Source: Macrosoma leucophasiata (Eukaryota; Arthropoda; Insecta; Lepidoptera; Hedylidae). From it: a stretch of DNA of 64,000 bases. A program made the translations under genes and the position numbers. Every line of letters starts with the position of its first letter. The first letter of the stretch is position 1. The notes below the pieces were generated by a model. That model saw only the letters and a program-made list of their open reading frames with translations. It did not search any database and was not told where the DNA came from. The stretch covers positions 8,928,001-8,992,000 of the forward strand of contig JAWQUS010000002.1 in NCBI GenBank assembly GCA_036365455.1. The letters run 5' to 3'. This document shows positions 10,691-23,700 of the stretch, one piece after another.

Positions 10691-10716
10691 TCAATCTTTT
10701 CCGTGGTAATAGACGT

Positions 10717-11042
10717 GTGATCACCATAGAGCAACACTGGAGGGGAGTAGCCATATGCAGGCTTTCCCCTCTGTCAAAGTACAAGCCCAAATGCGCCTAT
10801 ACATGTCGCCTAGATGTTTAAATGTGTGCGTGAAATTGTTAAAAGTCAAGGTGTGAGAGACACACACGCACACTACAAAAATCGTCTATTACTACGAATA
10901 GACGATTTTTGTAGTGTGCGTGTGTGTCGCACGCATTTTCCCCCGCATAAATGACAGATTGTTTTGCATCGGTAATACACGCTATGGCTACTCCCCTCCG
11001 GTCCGCCGCGACCGGTGGGCCGCGTTGCTCTATGGTGATCAC
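10717..11042. mobile_element. Foldback MITE, 326 bp
   Basis: The ends are inverted copies: 'gtgatcaccatagagcaac' at 10717-10735 and its complement at 11024-11042, followed on both sides by 'ggaggggagtagccat', with a 20-30 bp indel between arms. The centre holds a perfect 32-bp hairpin (10859-10890 pairing with 10897-10928, 6-nt loop) made of 'gacacacacgcacactac' plus 'aaaaatcgtctatt'. There is no coding capacity. The target duplication was not resolved. Confidence 0.85.
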
Positions 11043-11474
11043 CCACTGTTCCTAGTGCCCCTCAAGACGTAATGCTCTAAGCAATTTGCTTATTGTCCGA
11101 TCTGGCACTGGTGTTAAGTCCATTTGCTCATCAGCATCAATTTGGGGTGAACAATTAAACAAATAAATAGCGTAGGTAGTTAGGGAAGTTTTCTCAATGA
11201 CGCCTCAATATTATTTTTGCGCCTCATCGATGTCAAGCAGTTGGTAGGACCCTAAGTAACTACGTTAGTTACGTGACATGACATGTCCTTTCAGATTGAC
11301 CTTTGAATTGGTACCTTATATATAATTTTAATAAATGATTAATAATTGTTATTGACTACCTACTTATACGAATTTATTTATTTCAAGGAAATATTACAAT
11401 AAATTATGCTTTAGTTGTGATTATTATTATATTACACCTTGTTTCCTTGTGACTAATTTAAATTAATTAAATTT

Positions 11475-11640
11475 TACTGGTGGTAGTGCTCCAGTGACTG
11501 AGCTTGCGGGCGTAGACACCACCGCATTACTTAGCTAATCTACTTGCCGCTAAATAGTAGGTACCTACTTACTTAGTTTTAAGCGCTACCGTGTTGCGGT
11601 CAGGTATCAAATCCGACACAGAGGCACAGCCAATTAGGTT
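11475..11640 (-). repeat. ~280-bp interspersed repeat, inverted, truncated
   Basis: It begins 'tactggtggtagtgctccagtgactgagct...gcgggcgtagacaccaccgcattac' and runs through the 'ccgctaaatagta' and 'gcggtcaggt' blocks. The tail with 'gcatgcagttcac' is lost. Confidence 0.7.
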
Positions 11641-11719
11641 CAAGGTTAATACAGGTCCAAGCTTAATTGGCTTCCTATTCGTCAAAAAAGATGTCATAGA
11701 ATTTTCAGTTTACTTTTCT

Positions 11720-11995
11720 CGATACTAAATGATCCTTGTTCTCCTAACTACCTTAAGCAAAAGTTTAATTTTCTGGGTGATTGATACTCTCCGTCTTACT
11801 ACTCTCTATCTTAACCTTTGCTTGTCACAAAAACTCATACTTGATACACCATCTCACCGCGCTAATTTTGTGTCAAAGTCCTTTGCTGTTTCTTCTATTA
11901 AACATTGGAATAAAAAAACCCCTTGAAATAAAAAAGGCTCCGAGTGTGTGTCTTTCAAATTCAAGCTTCGTCATCATTATTTGATTTCACTGGCA
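11720..11995 (+). mobile_element. LINE relic (C-terminal RT tail)
   Basis: 'TPSHRANFVSKSFAVSSIKH' followed by 'WNKKTP' then, after a frameshift, 'EIKKAPSVCLSNSS' resembles the end of non-LTR retrotransposon ORF2 proteins. It is broken and short; the family is uncertain. Confidence 0.5.
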
Positions 11996-12194
11996 ATATG
12001 AGAATGTCATCATAAATGTTTATTTATTCATATACCTATAGCTACATGAATATGTATCTATATATTTATTCGATTACATAGGTACATGTATATTATATCT
12101 TTAGTTATTTGGATCGATTTGAGTGCGGTTTTTTCAAAACTGAAAACCGGATTGTCGAGATGCTCTCAGTTAAATTTGGGCGATATGGAAGGAG

Positions 12195-12500
12195 TAGTTT
12201 CCAAAATATCGGAACAGAAATGACGAGATCGGCATGAAACGAATAGCGAAAGTCAAGTGGCAGTGGGTATGGCATATAGCTTGAAGAATAGGCAGAAGAG
12301 TTCTCTAATGGCGGGCAAATACAGGAAGACGAAGTGTAGCAAGCCGTAGCCCGACGACCTGGTGAAGGTTGCGGGCAATCGCTGTATGGAGGCGACCCAA
12401 GGCCATTCGTTGTAGCAATATTTGGGAAGGGGGACTTTTGTCAGCAGTGGCCGTCTTCCAGCTGGAATTATAATGATGGCAGTTCTACAAACACTTGATA
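12195..12500 (+). mobile_element. RTE-like LINE relic, 3' end
   Basis: Fragments of one frame read 'DDLVKVAGNRCMEATQGHSL', preceded by 'KYRKTKCSKP' and followed by a 'QQW'-like end ('cagcagtggccgtcttcc') and 'aattataatgatgg'. This is the usual C-terminus and short tail of RTE-type LINEs in Lepidoptera, here with several stops. It may belong to the same insertion as 9110-9465. Confidence 0.6.
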
Positions 12501-13738
12501 TGTGTACAAACTTCCACCACCGGGATCCCATAATGTTAGATTAGATACAAATACCCCCGGAGCTTTTTTTCAATACGACTGTAGCGAACCTCAAGTCAGT
12601 CGTAGATACCCTACCTATGTTAAAAGAATAAACAAGGTTCGTGTTGCCACTGCGTGGACATTCGTAGTGCCCTCCTGCTGTGACTTACCGACGCAGCTAA
12701 TTCGCAGTCTCCTAAAAAATATATAATATCACGTTTCATTACCTAATCACCATACTTGGTAGCCGAGTTGGCTATCGTATGTCGTATGACAAATTACCAT
12801 AACAGAAAGAAGGACTGTCCTCTCCATGAATGGCTTATTCTCGGTGGCCTTGTTGCATATAATAGGTACCTACTCGTATAAGTACAACAATTCCTTATGG
12901 ACTGTAATAACCTTGGCAGAAAAATTCTTTAAAAAATAATCCTGCCTTTTTAAGGTGCCCTAGTAAACAAGGAACCCAAGTTTCGCCATGTCCGTCGGTT
13001 TAACGCATAAACTATTAGTACTAGAGACTTGAAATTTGGTACAAGTAGGTATACACCCTACTCAGGCCGACAAAGGGATAGAAAAAAAACGGTAAAAAAA
13101 TATTTGGGGTACATGAAACGCGCGGATATTTTTTTATGTGTGGGATATCGTTGGATAGGTCTTTCGAAAATGTTAGGGATGTGTTGATATCATTTTTCGA
13201 TTTAGTTAACTGGTCGTGATTTATTAAGCTTTAAAGTGTCCACCAACCCCTCCACCAACTAAACGGTTGTTGTTAGAAATTCAAACGTTACGGCAATAGT
13301 ACCTGAATATAACGAAATTAAAAGGAAAATTATGACACTTAAGTTGGCTTTACAAGTTTGCGAGTAATAGTCGACCAAATGTATTTTACTCGAAAATTTT
13401 GAAGAACTCCATAGAAAATATCATCAAATAGGAGCATAAGAAATCTATAGCAACAATTAGGTACTTAGGTTTCATATTAATGTAATTAATTCATAATGTG
13501 TCATCATATGATTTCATAGTGTTCTTTAAATAGGTAATATGATATAAGATATTGATGTGGTAGTGCTAATTGATAGGTGTAGGTTTGCAACGATAGTCAT
13601 CAAGATATAAATTGTAGGTATATTATTTGGGATCTGTTTGGATTTCATTATATCAGCGGAAAGATATCCATTGCTGGACCAAAGATTTGCCATAATCGCG
13701 ACGCATGGCATGCAGTTTGGCGATCGCAGAGGCGGCAC
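12501..13738. other. Intergenic with one diverged repeat
   Basis: No gene was seen. From about 12945 to 13270 the text 'gtgccctagtaaacaaggaaccc...ttcgccatgtccgtcggtttaacgc' looks like an old interspersed repeat of a kind common in moth genomes. I could not define its ends. The rest is AT-rich. Confidence 0.4.
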
Positions 13739-13905
13739 CTTTTTTATGTAATGGAAGTGGCAAACAAGCATGCAGTTCATTGATGTTAAGTGATGACTAC
13801 AGCTAGACACTTAGGTACACAAAGACCAAGGTCAAAATGCAGATGCGTTAGGTACCACTCCTGAGGCCTAAGGTGTTATGCCTTTGTGCCGGAAATTACC
13901 AGGCA
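13739..13905 (+). repeat. ~280-bp interspersed repeat, 5' half
   Basis: 'atgtaatggaagtggcaaacaagcatgcagttcattgatgttaagtgatgac' through 'tgaggcctaaggtgttatgcctttgtgccggaaattac'. The 3' half is missing. A second 5' half lies only 420 bp on, at 14319. Confidence 0.8.
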
Positions 13906-14318
13906 CCCAACGAATTCTTTTACAAAACAAAGTTCCTGGAAAAATTTATTCCAAATAACATTATCTTTCATCTAGTTACAAGATTGGGAACGTTATTTCA
14001 AAATAATGATCTGTGAGCAACGTTCTCACTGCTAATGTTGTAAGCACATCAAGATCGCATACCAATAGTGTGTCTGGTTAGTGTATCTTTAATTGCACAA
14101 GAAATCTACAAATAGAATGGTTACCTATTGTATATTTGTTGCAAGTACTTATAGAAGTTAGTTAGGTTTGCCCTGAAATAGGTTTAATCTTAAAACAGTA
14201 CGTATCTAGTATTTCAGGTAGTTTACGTAAAGAAAACTTAAAAAAATAGGTATTATTTTAGGCAGTTCGTCGGTAAATTATGTAAGGATTAATTTAGATA
14301 TTACTTCTCTGAATGGTC

Positions 14319-14495
14319 ATTTTTTTATGTAATGGAAGTGGCTAACAAGCATGCAGTTCACATTGATGTTAAGTGATGACTGCAGCTTATAGACACTTAC
14401 ATAAAGACCAAGGTCAAAATGCAGATGCGTTACCACTCCTAAGGTGTTATGCCTCTGTGCCGGAAATCACAGGGCCGTACATTACCACCTGACCG
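14319..14495 (+). repeat. ~280-bp interspersed repeat, 5' half
   Basis: It starts with the usual T-run and 'atgtaatggaagtggctaacaagc' and ends 'cagggccgtacattaccacctgaccgacc'. It lies 40 bp beyond the AQR polyadenylation signal, so it is just downstream of the gene. Confidence 0.8.
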
Positions 14496-14535
14496 ACCTT
14501 GATAAAAGTAAAAAAACGAAAATTAAACATCTCAA

Positions 14536-14541
14536 TTTATT
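14536..14541 (-). promoter_or_regulatory. AQR: AQR polyadenylation signal AATAAA
   Basis: AATAAA on the minus strand, 21 bp past the AQR stop codon, in 'taattaatgaataaattgag'. It is the only canonical hexamer this close, implying a very short 3' UTR. Confidence 0.75.
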
Positions 14542-14561
14542 CATTAATTAACCTTACAATA

Positions 14562-14747
14562 TTATTGTTTCACTGAAGCTTGTTGAATATCTGGTTCGTC
14601 TACTTCATTCACGATTTCTGTAGGTTGGAATGCGTCTTCTTCGTCGCTGTCTGGCGCAGCGCCCGGGTGAGATGGCACGAAATGTTTCGGCTCTTTGGAC
14701 CGCGCAGATTTCTTGGAGCCCGGTTCTCTCCATTCTTTTTGGGTATT
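14562..14747 (-). CDS. AQR: AQR exon 21 of window (last exon, stop codon)
   Basis: Acceptor 'ttttttcccacag'. The exon reads [20 protein letters not shown] and ends with an acidic tail '[20 protein letters not shown]', then '[10 protein letters not shown]' and TAA. It has the low-complexity charged character of aquarius C-termini. Phase 0 fits only the first of the 11 tandem donors (at 16953). Confidence 0.88.
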   Translation of the reverse strand, partial: NTQKEWREPGSKKSARSKEPKHFVPSHPGAAPDSDEEDAFQPTEIVNEVDEPDIQQASVKQ

Positions 14748-17700
14748 CTGTGGGAAAAAAATGTTATATTACAACGATTCGTCGATGATCGGGATAATTA
14801 TTATAATTCATGTCATATATTATTAGGCAATCGGACAGCTATCGAAAATAAATGTAAACTAAAATTAGAATGTATGTTTGTGAAATAATACGATAACTCA
14901 TTAAATATTTTCGTGAAATATTAATGATTTATATTTTTAAATTGCAAAATAAAATGTAACAATTTTAATATTTTTTATCTGTGCTCCATGTTGAATGAAA
15001 CATCAATCACAGGACGTGATGTCATATGATCGTACAACAAATATTTAACACAAGTGATACTTTGATTTATTGACTCTATTTTTGGATATTTTCTACGTTA
15101 TTCACACGAAAAATAAGTTATACGAAATTCAACAAAATTAATTTGCACTTTGGTTAGTCGTATGGAATTAAAAGATTCACTTTGATTGCGAACAGTTGAC
15201 GTCACATTGTTCAGAGTCATTCGGCACCGCTTACGCGGCATTTTTGAAATTATAAAATATATGTGTAGTTTGTGGTACTTTACTTCACGCCTATAATACC
15301 TGGAGGGGTAGGCAGATTTAGATGCATGCATTCAAGCATACATGCAAACACCCACAATTCACCGCTAACATTTTGGGCATTTTTGACACATGTAATAGGT
15401 GGCGAGCCTGTTGACATCTCCGGGTACCTTACTAAACTCTGAGGTAAAACTTTCAGAAAATGTAAATATCTTAATAAAATCAGAGATAAAAGCTTTTATT
15501 ACACCGTTATCTTTTATCCGACCCGGGAATCGAACTTGGATTCCCAGCGTAGCTGTAGAGGCCTGCTACCACTAGGCTTCTGATGCATTCGAAAGGTTGT
15601 TGTTGTGAGGTTAGGTATAGAAAATGTTTTTAACTACTAGGTGTGATTATATTTTCATGGACAATAGTGTCTGTGTGAAGGATATGTAGCAAATACCCAA
15701 CTAGATTATTTTTTATACAACAGTGTGGTGTGTAGTGTAGGTGGGGATGTGGGGACAGTGACCTCAGATGCGGCGGGCGGGTGTCGCACACGCGCCAGGT
15801 ACATGTCGTAGACGTAGCGCGCCATGTGCGGCATGTCTCGTGTGTGGTGTGTAGTGTAGGTGGGGATATGGGGACAGTGACCTCAGATGCGGCGGGCTGG
15901 TGTCGCACACGCGCCAGGTACATGTCGTAGACGTAGCGCGCCATGTGCGGCATGTCTCGTGTGTGGTGTGTAGTGTAGGTGGGGATGTGGGGACAGTGAC
16001 CTCAGATGCGGCGGGCTGGTGTCGCACACGCGCCAGGTACATGTCGTAGACGTAGCGCGCCATGTGCGGCATGTCTCGTGTGTGGTGTGTAGTGTAGGTG
16101 GGGATGTGGGGACAGTGACCTCAGATGCGGCGGGCTGGTGTCGCACACGCGCCATGTACATGTCATAGACGTAGCGCGCCATGTGCGGCATGTGTCGTGT
16201 GTGGTGTGTAGTGTAGGTGGGGATGTGGGGACAGTGACCTCAGATGCGGCGGGCTGGTGTCGCACACGCGCCAGGTACATGTCGTAGACGTAGCGCGCCA
16301 TGTGCGGCATGTCTCGTGTGTGGTGTGTAGTGTAGGTGGGGATGTGGGGACAGTGACCTCAGATGCGGCGGGCTGGTGTCGCACACGCGCCAGGTACATG
16401 TCGTAGACGTAGCGCGCCATGTGCGGCATGTCTCGTGTGTGGTGTGTAGTGTAGGTGGGGATGTGGGGACAGTGACCTCAGATGCGGCGGGCTGGTGTCG
16501 CACACGCGCCAGGTACATGTCGTAGACGTAGCGCGCCATGTGCGGCATGTCTCGTGTGTGGTGTGTAGTGTAGGTGGGGATGTGGGGACAGTGACCTCAG
16601 ATGCGGCGGGCTGGTGTCGCACACGCGCCATGTACATGTCGTAGACGTAGCGCGCCATGTGCGGCATGTGTCGTGTGTGGTGTGTAGTGTAGGTGGGGAT
16701 GTGGGGACAGTGACCTCAGATGCGGCGGGCTGGTGTCGCACACGCGCCAGGTACATGTCGTAGACGTAGCGCGCCATGTGCGGCATGTCTCGTGTGTGGT
16801 GTGTAGTGTAGGTGGGGATGTGGGGACAGTGACCTCAGATGCGGCGGGCTGGTGTCGCACACGCGCCAGGTACATGTCGTAGACGTAGCGCGCCATGTGC
16901 GGCATGTCTCGTGTGTGGTGTGTAGTGTAGGTGGGGATGTGGGGACAGTGACCTCAGATGCGGCGGGCTGGTGTCGCACACGCGCCAGGTACATGTCGTA
17001 GACGTAGCGCGCCATGTGCGGCATGTCTCGGATGGGGAGCGCGAGGGCGGTGGGCACGGGTGCGGTGGCCGCTCGCTGCGCGGGGAACCGCTCGCCTGGC
17101 ACCAACTCGAATTCCAATGGACGCTCCACCAACTGAACATAGAAACCCGATATCAGTGTCGTAGATATGTGCTGACGAAAATATTAATTATATTCCGAAA
17201 GGCAAAATTTTCAGGATAAAGAAAAAGGCGGAGCTAAATGTAGGCATTCAACAAAGATTCAAAATCCCACGATTCGCCAGTTACGTTTTGTATCATGGTG
17301 ACGAGCCTATAATATCGCCTGGTAATGTAGAAAATTCCTAGGAGCACTGGGCAACTTCCGAAGAATAAAATCTTCTATCACTGGTGAAAAAATATACATA
17401 TTGATCTTACAGTTCATTCTGTTAGAACTCTACGTACAAAAATATTTGAAATAAAATTTAACTTCACATTGTACTTAATGTATTTTTTATTTAATATAAA
17501 AAAATAAAATGTGCCCAGTATAGTCCTAGCCTACTCCGTAAGCAGCCACGACATGATGTGGAAAATCTCACACGTGTTCTACTGCCACTGCAGGTACCAG
17601 CGTGCTATCTAATAAAATTTAATCTTGGACAAGTTGATATAAAACTCACCTGATTGAAAGTGGGTTGCAACTCAAAGCAGTTTCTGAAGAGGTTAGCACG

Positions 17701-20700
17701 TGCGAAGATATAAAGTCCCAGTCGGGCTCTGGAAGCGGCCACGATGAGCCGCCGCAGGTCACGGACGTGGCCAACCGCCTTTGTACGCACCAAGGACACT
17801 AGGGCGATGTCGTTCTGCTGCCCTTGGTATTTGTCCACTGTCGTCACCTGTGTATTTATTGGCGTGTTACAATTTTTTCATTAATTCAATTTTTATTTTT
17901 TTAATTAATTGACGTTATATAGCAACAAACTTCAACTGTGTGGTGCCTTTTACAGTCAAATGCTAAAACATTAATTAAGTTAATGAACATTAATTTTAAG
18001 TACTGCTTAATGGTAGTGTTCACTATCGTGTTCCGGTCAGGTGGGGCCCTGTAATTTCCGGCACAGGGCATAACACCTTAGACCTCAGGAGGGGAAACGC
18101 ATCTACATTGGAATCTTTGGTTTCATGTTGATATTTATAGGCTTCAGTATTACTTACCATCTTACTTATTACGTACCGATAAGGTGGTTGCAACATACTT
18201 TAATGATTATTAAACGCAAGTTGAAAACCAACGAAACGTCGGGATGATTTTTAATAAACATTTAGGTAATATACGCAAGATAAATCCGTAAAAATAGTTT
18301 TATATCAAAGAGTCCTTATCACAGATGTTTACAGTTAACTTTTTACAAGATTCAAGATTTTCGCAATAACTATATATTGTCTGTGTGAAGACACAGAAAA
18401 AAATATTCATATAAAAATAAAGGCACCCGCTATTTTTGCAAAAATATTAATGGCAGAAATACATTTAGCAGAACAGTATTCGCAGAAACCTTTTAAGTAG
18501 AACACTAAGTTGACATCAAACTACGATTGGCACAAATATCAATTCGAATAATACTCTTTTCTCAAAAACTCACTTGGCATAGAAGTAAAATAATTGTAGA
18601 AAACCCCGTTGCATAATGTTTGTTCCCATAATAATTATTTTATGCAACTCATTATGGACCCAGATGAGGATCGTGGGCGCCCCTAATTTCGGTGATAGAT
18701 TTTTTTTGCTGACAGTACAACTTTTTATAACAATAATTATTCAGTTCATTCATAACATTATACCAATAACAACATGATGCGGAAAAATATTATTCTACCA
18801 AATGAGATTATACCACAGTATTATTCTGCCTATAGTGTTTCTACGAAATGTCATTCTGCCAAAACAGTTTATTCCAATCGATATTACTGCGAAAAAAAAA
18901 TCTGCCTCACGAAACTATGCCAAAAATATTTATGACAAAAAAAGGGAGAAACAAAAATAAATATATTTATTTAATTTCCTCATTTAAAAGTATATTAAGA
19001 TCAACTTGACTACTGAGGCAGTTAAAACATGTATCAAAAGGAACGAAACACTCGTGATAAGCTTGAAATAATTATTAATAACTATGTTTAGATGTCTATC
19101 CTGAAAAAAAATACGCTCCCATCCGCTGAAACATAGCATGAAATTAGTTTTTTGTTAAATAAAAGGCCTTCAGCTTACTTTGTGGGGTCTTCCGATGAGT
19201 GGGTTGTCGGCACACCGCTTGTCAATGACGTCCCTGATAAGATGCTTCTGACCGTTGTACGTGGTGAGGATGGAAATGCGTTCGGATGGCCACCCCACCA
19301 GTCGCATGTACATGAACACCGCCACTACGTATTCTGCCTCAGCCAGATTCTATGAATGATGAAATAATATTGCATAAACAACATGTATTTCATGACACGC
19401 ATTACGTGGCTGTGATTTTTGGACTATTTAACAAAATAATATAATAAAGTGGAAACATTATTATACGTAACAATGGTGGCAAACAAGACTGTTATTCACA
19501 TCGATGGCAAGTGAAAACTGTATTAAATAAAATAAAATACGCTTACACTCACAGCCCCACAGTAGGTATAAACCTGTGTCGTGGGTGCCGTTATATACAA
19601 ACAACACATACACAAACATCCAGACCCGAAACAAATATCTGTAGGCCATACAAACATTTGTCCCGGTGCGGGGATCGAACCCGCGACCCTTCGAATCAAA
19701 CAGTCAATTCAGACCGCTGGACTAACCGGGTCGTCATATTCTATAGATATCGATCATATCGACAGAAAAAATCGATAGTCAAATGATGGAAAAACCACCG
19801 AATACTACCATTTCATCAAGTATTGATTATCAGTGACTGTTTTAATTTAATTTAATTTCTTTAAATTGATTCGCAAGTATTTAATTCTTGTAAGCTAGGT
19901 ATTTACTGCTTGTCAGTTTGCAATAGATAAAATGGATGGATACTAATACTTAGACTTTACAAAATGTCTGACATTTCTCCAGAACTTATATTATACATTA
20001 TTATTCTTCCCTTATCGTACGACACTTTTGTCAGAGAATATGTAATAATACTACTTTAGTAAATTTCGTCTTATTTTATATCATTGCAATCTTGAACGTA
20101 CAAGTATGATTTTTGTTAATAATAAAAACTTTAAAGTCGTTTTTTTTTTTATTATTTATAATTGTCCTTTAGGCACTGACGTGTTACAAGAAACGTAAAA
20201 TAAAACGAAAAATGTGACAACACTAATGATTTTGCGTTTGTATGGGTAAAAGATGGCACTTTGCAAAACTTCAAAGGCGATTATTACCTACTGTATGTAC
20301 TTATACTGTGGCCTTATCTTAAAAAGTTCGTGACGTACACTAAGATAACAAGACGTTTTCCTTGTTGGTATACGAGGTACGAGTGTACGAGCTATGAGCT
20401 ACGGCACACGTATATAAGCGCGACGTAAATCCTTGCGCAATCCTTGTCTCACAACAATGTCGAGTTGTTTACAAACATTATGAAACTAATTCTGTCATCC
20501 GAGCGTGAGACACCGGTAACAAGTATGTTCGTGAGAAACATTTTGTCACTTAAATCCTTTCTTTTGTGACTGCTTACTTTTGTCCTTGCTTTGTGACTGC
20601 TCCTTCCAGAAGAACACTGTGACCATTCTCTGCCGAGGCACCGACCTGAACACGATCCTCTACCCTCTCTGTGAGTTTACAATTTTTTCTACATATTTCT

Positions 20701-23700
20701 GAACGTTCCTTTCGAGGAACCTGCCGCCTTTTTATGACTTTATTTTATATTTTATGTGTTGCCATTTGCAACTTTTTGACGACTCCCGCATACTCGAATA
20801 TGAACTCTGCTGGTCCCGATGGCATGTCTTCTCCTGGCATGTGCGAACTCTGAACCTCATGTGCCCCTTTATGGCTGCTTTATCGTGCTCCAGTATCGAC
20901 TATGGTAGTGGCATTAAAGTCGACTTAACTGCTCCCACGCCGCCCGCGCCCTTCACCGCTTGAGGTCGAAGTCGGCCTCAACCCGCACTTTATTCAATAA
21001 TTTAGTGTTCAGTGCGTTTGAGGCTTATATTATCGAGTCAATGCTTCGCACACATAAATAACTATATATTTCTTTGTCATATGTCATACCGTTGAGTGTA
21101 GTAACAGCCACCGCACGAGAGAGAAAACACGAGTTATACGCGCCGAACCAGTCCAAAGTCTACCATGAGGCTGAATCGACCTCAAGCCGGAATGAACGTG
21201 TTAATTTGACACATATCACAACATATTTTATTATTTTATGTATATAGCGGAATTATAAGGAAACGTATCACAGCTAAGTAGGCTTTATAAGTTTACGAGT
21301 AGTATTCTAAAGCTTACTTAGCTGCCTCGGTAGCCTAGTGGTAGCAGGCCACTACTACTACACTAAGATCCTGGGTTCGATTCCTGGGTAGGGGTTTATC
21401 AGAGATAATGGTGTAAAGTCCTTTATCTCTGGTTCTATTGGGATTTTTCCATTTTCTGGAAATTTCCCAGTACCTCGAAGTTTGGTAATGTGCCCGGAGA
21501 TGTCAACTGGGTCGCCACCTGTTACATGAGCCAAAACGTAATCGGCGAATCGTGGGTGTTTGCATGTATGCATGCATTTATCTCTGCCTACCCTTTCGGG
21601 GATTACAGGCGTGAAGTTACGAAACGAGTAATATTCGGCAAACAAAAAAAAAAAAATACTGAAAATCGAATCCTACATTTTGCATGCCCCGACACGCGCT
21701 TGGCCGCTTTGTATGTCATGAAAGGGGCAAACACGGAGTGTGTTTCATTCTCATTCATTTCACACTATACTTTGTAACGGTTTTGCTTTCGATCCGTACG
21801 ATGAGATATCGCACAGGGGCATTATTGTTTTGATTACAAAGGTATCTTTATGCTATAACCTACTGACCCCGATGTATGAAGTTTTCGTTTTAATAAGATC
21901 ATTATTTACAGAAGACTAACGGAGATAAACTTAATATTATACTAAATATGTAAAAATGTGTTATTTAATTTAAGTTATATTTTTTATATACATATATGTT
22001 TTTTTATGTAATAAAAGTGGGGAGAAGCATGCAGTTCACATTGATGTTATGTGATGACTACAGCCTATAGACACCCATACAAAGAACAGAGATCAAAACG
22101 CAGATGGTGGTAGAGCTCCAGTGACGGAGCTCGCGGGCGTAGGCACCACCGCATTACCTAATATACTTGCCGCTAAATGGTAGTGTTCAGCACTATCGTG
22201 TTCCGGTCAGGTGGTAATGTACAGCCCTGTAATTTCCGGCACAGAGGCATAACACCTTAGGCCTCAGAAGTGATAACGCATATGCATTTTGACCTATGGT
22301 CTTTGTGTAGGTATATATAGGCTGCAGTCATAACTTAACATCAATGTGAACTGCTAGCTTGTTGGCCACATTCATTACATAAAAAAAATTGAACTGCATG
22401 CTTGTTTGCCAATTTCATTAGGTACATAAAAAAAAAATTATAGTCCGAGTGGGTACCTGATAGAAGTACGGGCTTGGTTCAGTCTCGCCGGCGCCATTGA
22501 AGTCGTCGACATTGACCAGTTGGAAGTCGTAGCGCAGGCCGGCGTTGGCGGCGCGGTACTCGGGTAGGCGCGTCACGTGCGCCAAGTCACCCAGCGCGCG
22601 GTACCGCCAGCGGTATAGATTGCAGATGCTGCAGTAAATTTATTTATTTTAGTAATTAACAGCGCTTAATATAAAGAATATTCTACTGAAATTTTTGAAA
22701 AGCAGTTACTTACAAATGTTTGGAGCCTGGGCCCTTTGCTGGCCTCTATACAACGTGTGATAGGATTAAATGTTAAACCAGTAACAAGAAATTTTAGGTA
22801 CTTTTAATTTAAGTAATATTTCATTTTAAAATTAATTAGAATTAAGTTAATCAAAGTCACCTATTTGGTGGACAGTCAATACAAACGAAAATGAGACTAA
22901 CGTCTATCCCAAAATAGAATGCTAGTCCAAACAAGTTAGAACTCGTTGAGACGTGTATTTTATTATAAATAATTTAAGAAACAAAATAGTGAAAATTAAT
23001 CTGTTTTATTAGTAGCGAGTGTTAAATAGGGGTGCGCAGGTTACGCTACATAACATTGCGACAGTACGCGTGTGTGAGAAGGTTTGTGTTTTATGTGCGG
23101 CCGTAGGTAGAGGTAGGGCAAGTATGCGTAGGGTGTGCATACTATTCGTACAAATTGAGGACTAGTTATTTCTTAGATAAAAAATATTGAATACATGTAG
23201 TTAATGTATTATGATTATAACTCGATTTGCTTGAGAGTGCGCGTTATTTCCGTTACACGTTGTATACACCATGTACAGAATTTATTCGTATTATTATAGT
23301 TAAAATAATTCTATACAGTTTTCAACTAAAGGAGCGGCCGGCGGGCCTTTGTGGCGCAATACTCGAGTGCATTACGTGCACCAGGTGCCACCACAGGTTG
23401 CAGATTCTGCAATAAGTATCCTCGTATATAACGCATCTAAACGCCTCAAAACAATCACGCATCAATTTTGATGAAACTAGATATTTAAGTAAGTACATAT
23501 TTTTTATGGCCCCAATATAATAAGGCCTCAGAGGTAGTAACGCATCTACATATATTTGTGTAGATGTCTATTAGGCTGCGTATTTACTTGGTTTCAATAC
23601 GAACTGTACCTATATACTGGTTTGCTATCATCATAACATATAATATATATATTCAACACTTACAATACAACACTTCTTTTGCTTGTTCATTTCAGTCAAA

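Noticed and set aside
11729..11984. A small host gene on the plus strand
   Set aside because: The text resembles the end of a LINE ORF2 and is frameshifted, so it is recorded as a retrotransposon relic.
14580..14888. Plus-strand 102-codon frame
   Set aside because: Antisense shadow of the last AQR exon (14747-14562), which has the right acceptor, phase, stop and polyadenylation signal.
15630..17140. A family of 102-codon proteins '[16 protein letters not shown]...' repeated along the minus strand
   Set aside because: They are the 119-bp minisatellite read through three frames. Only the first unit is genuine AQR coding sequence; the remainder is intron.
21323..21395. tRNA gene at 'gcctcggtagcctagtggtagcagg'
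   Set aside because: Head of SINE-A, which has multiple copies with the same tail; it lacks a full cloverleaf.
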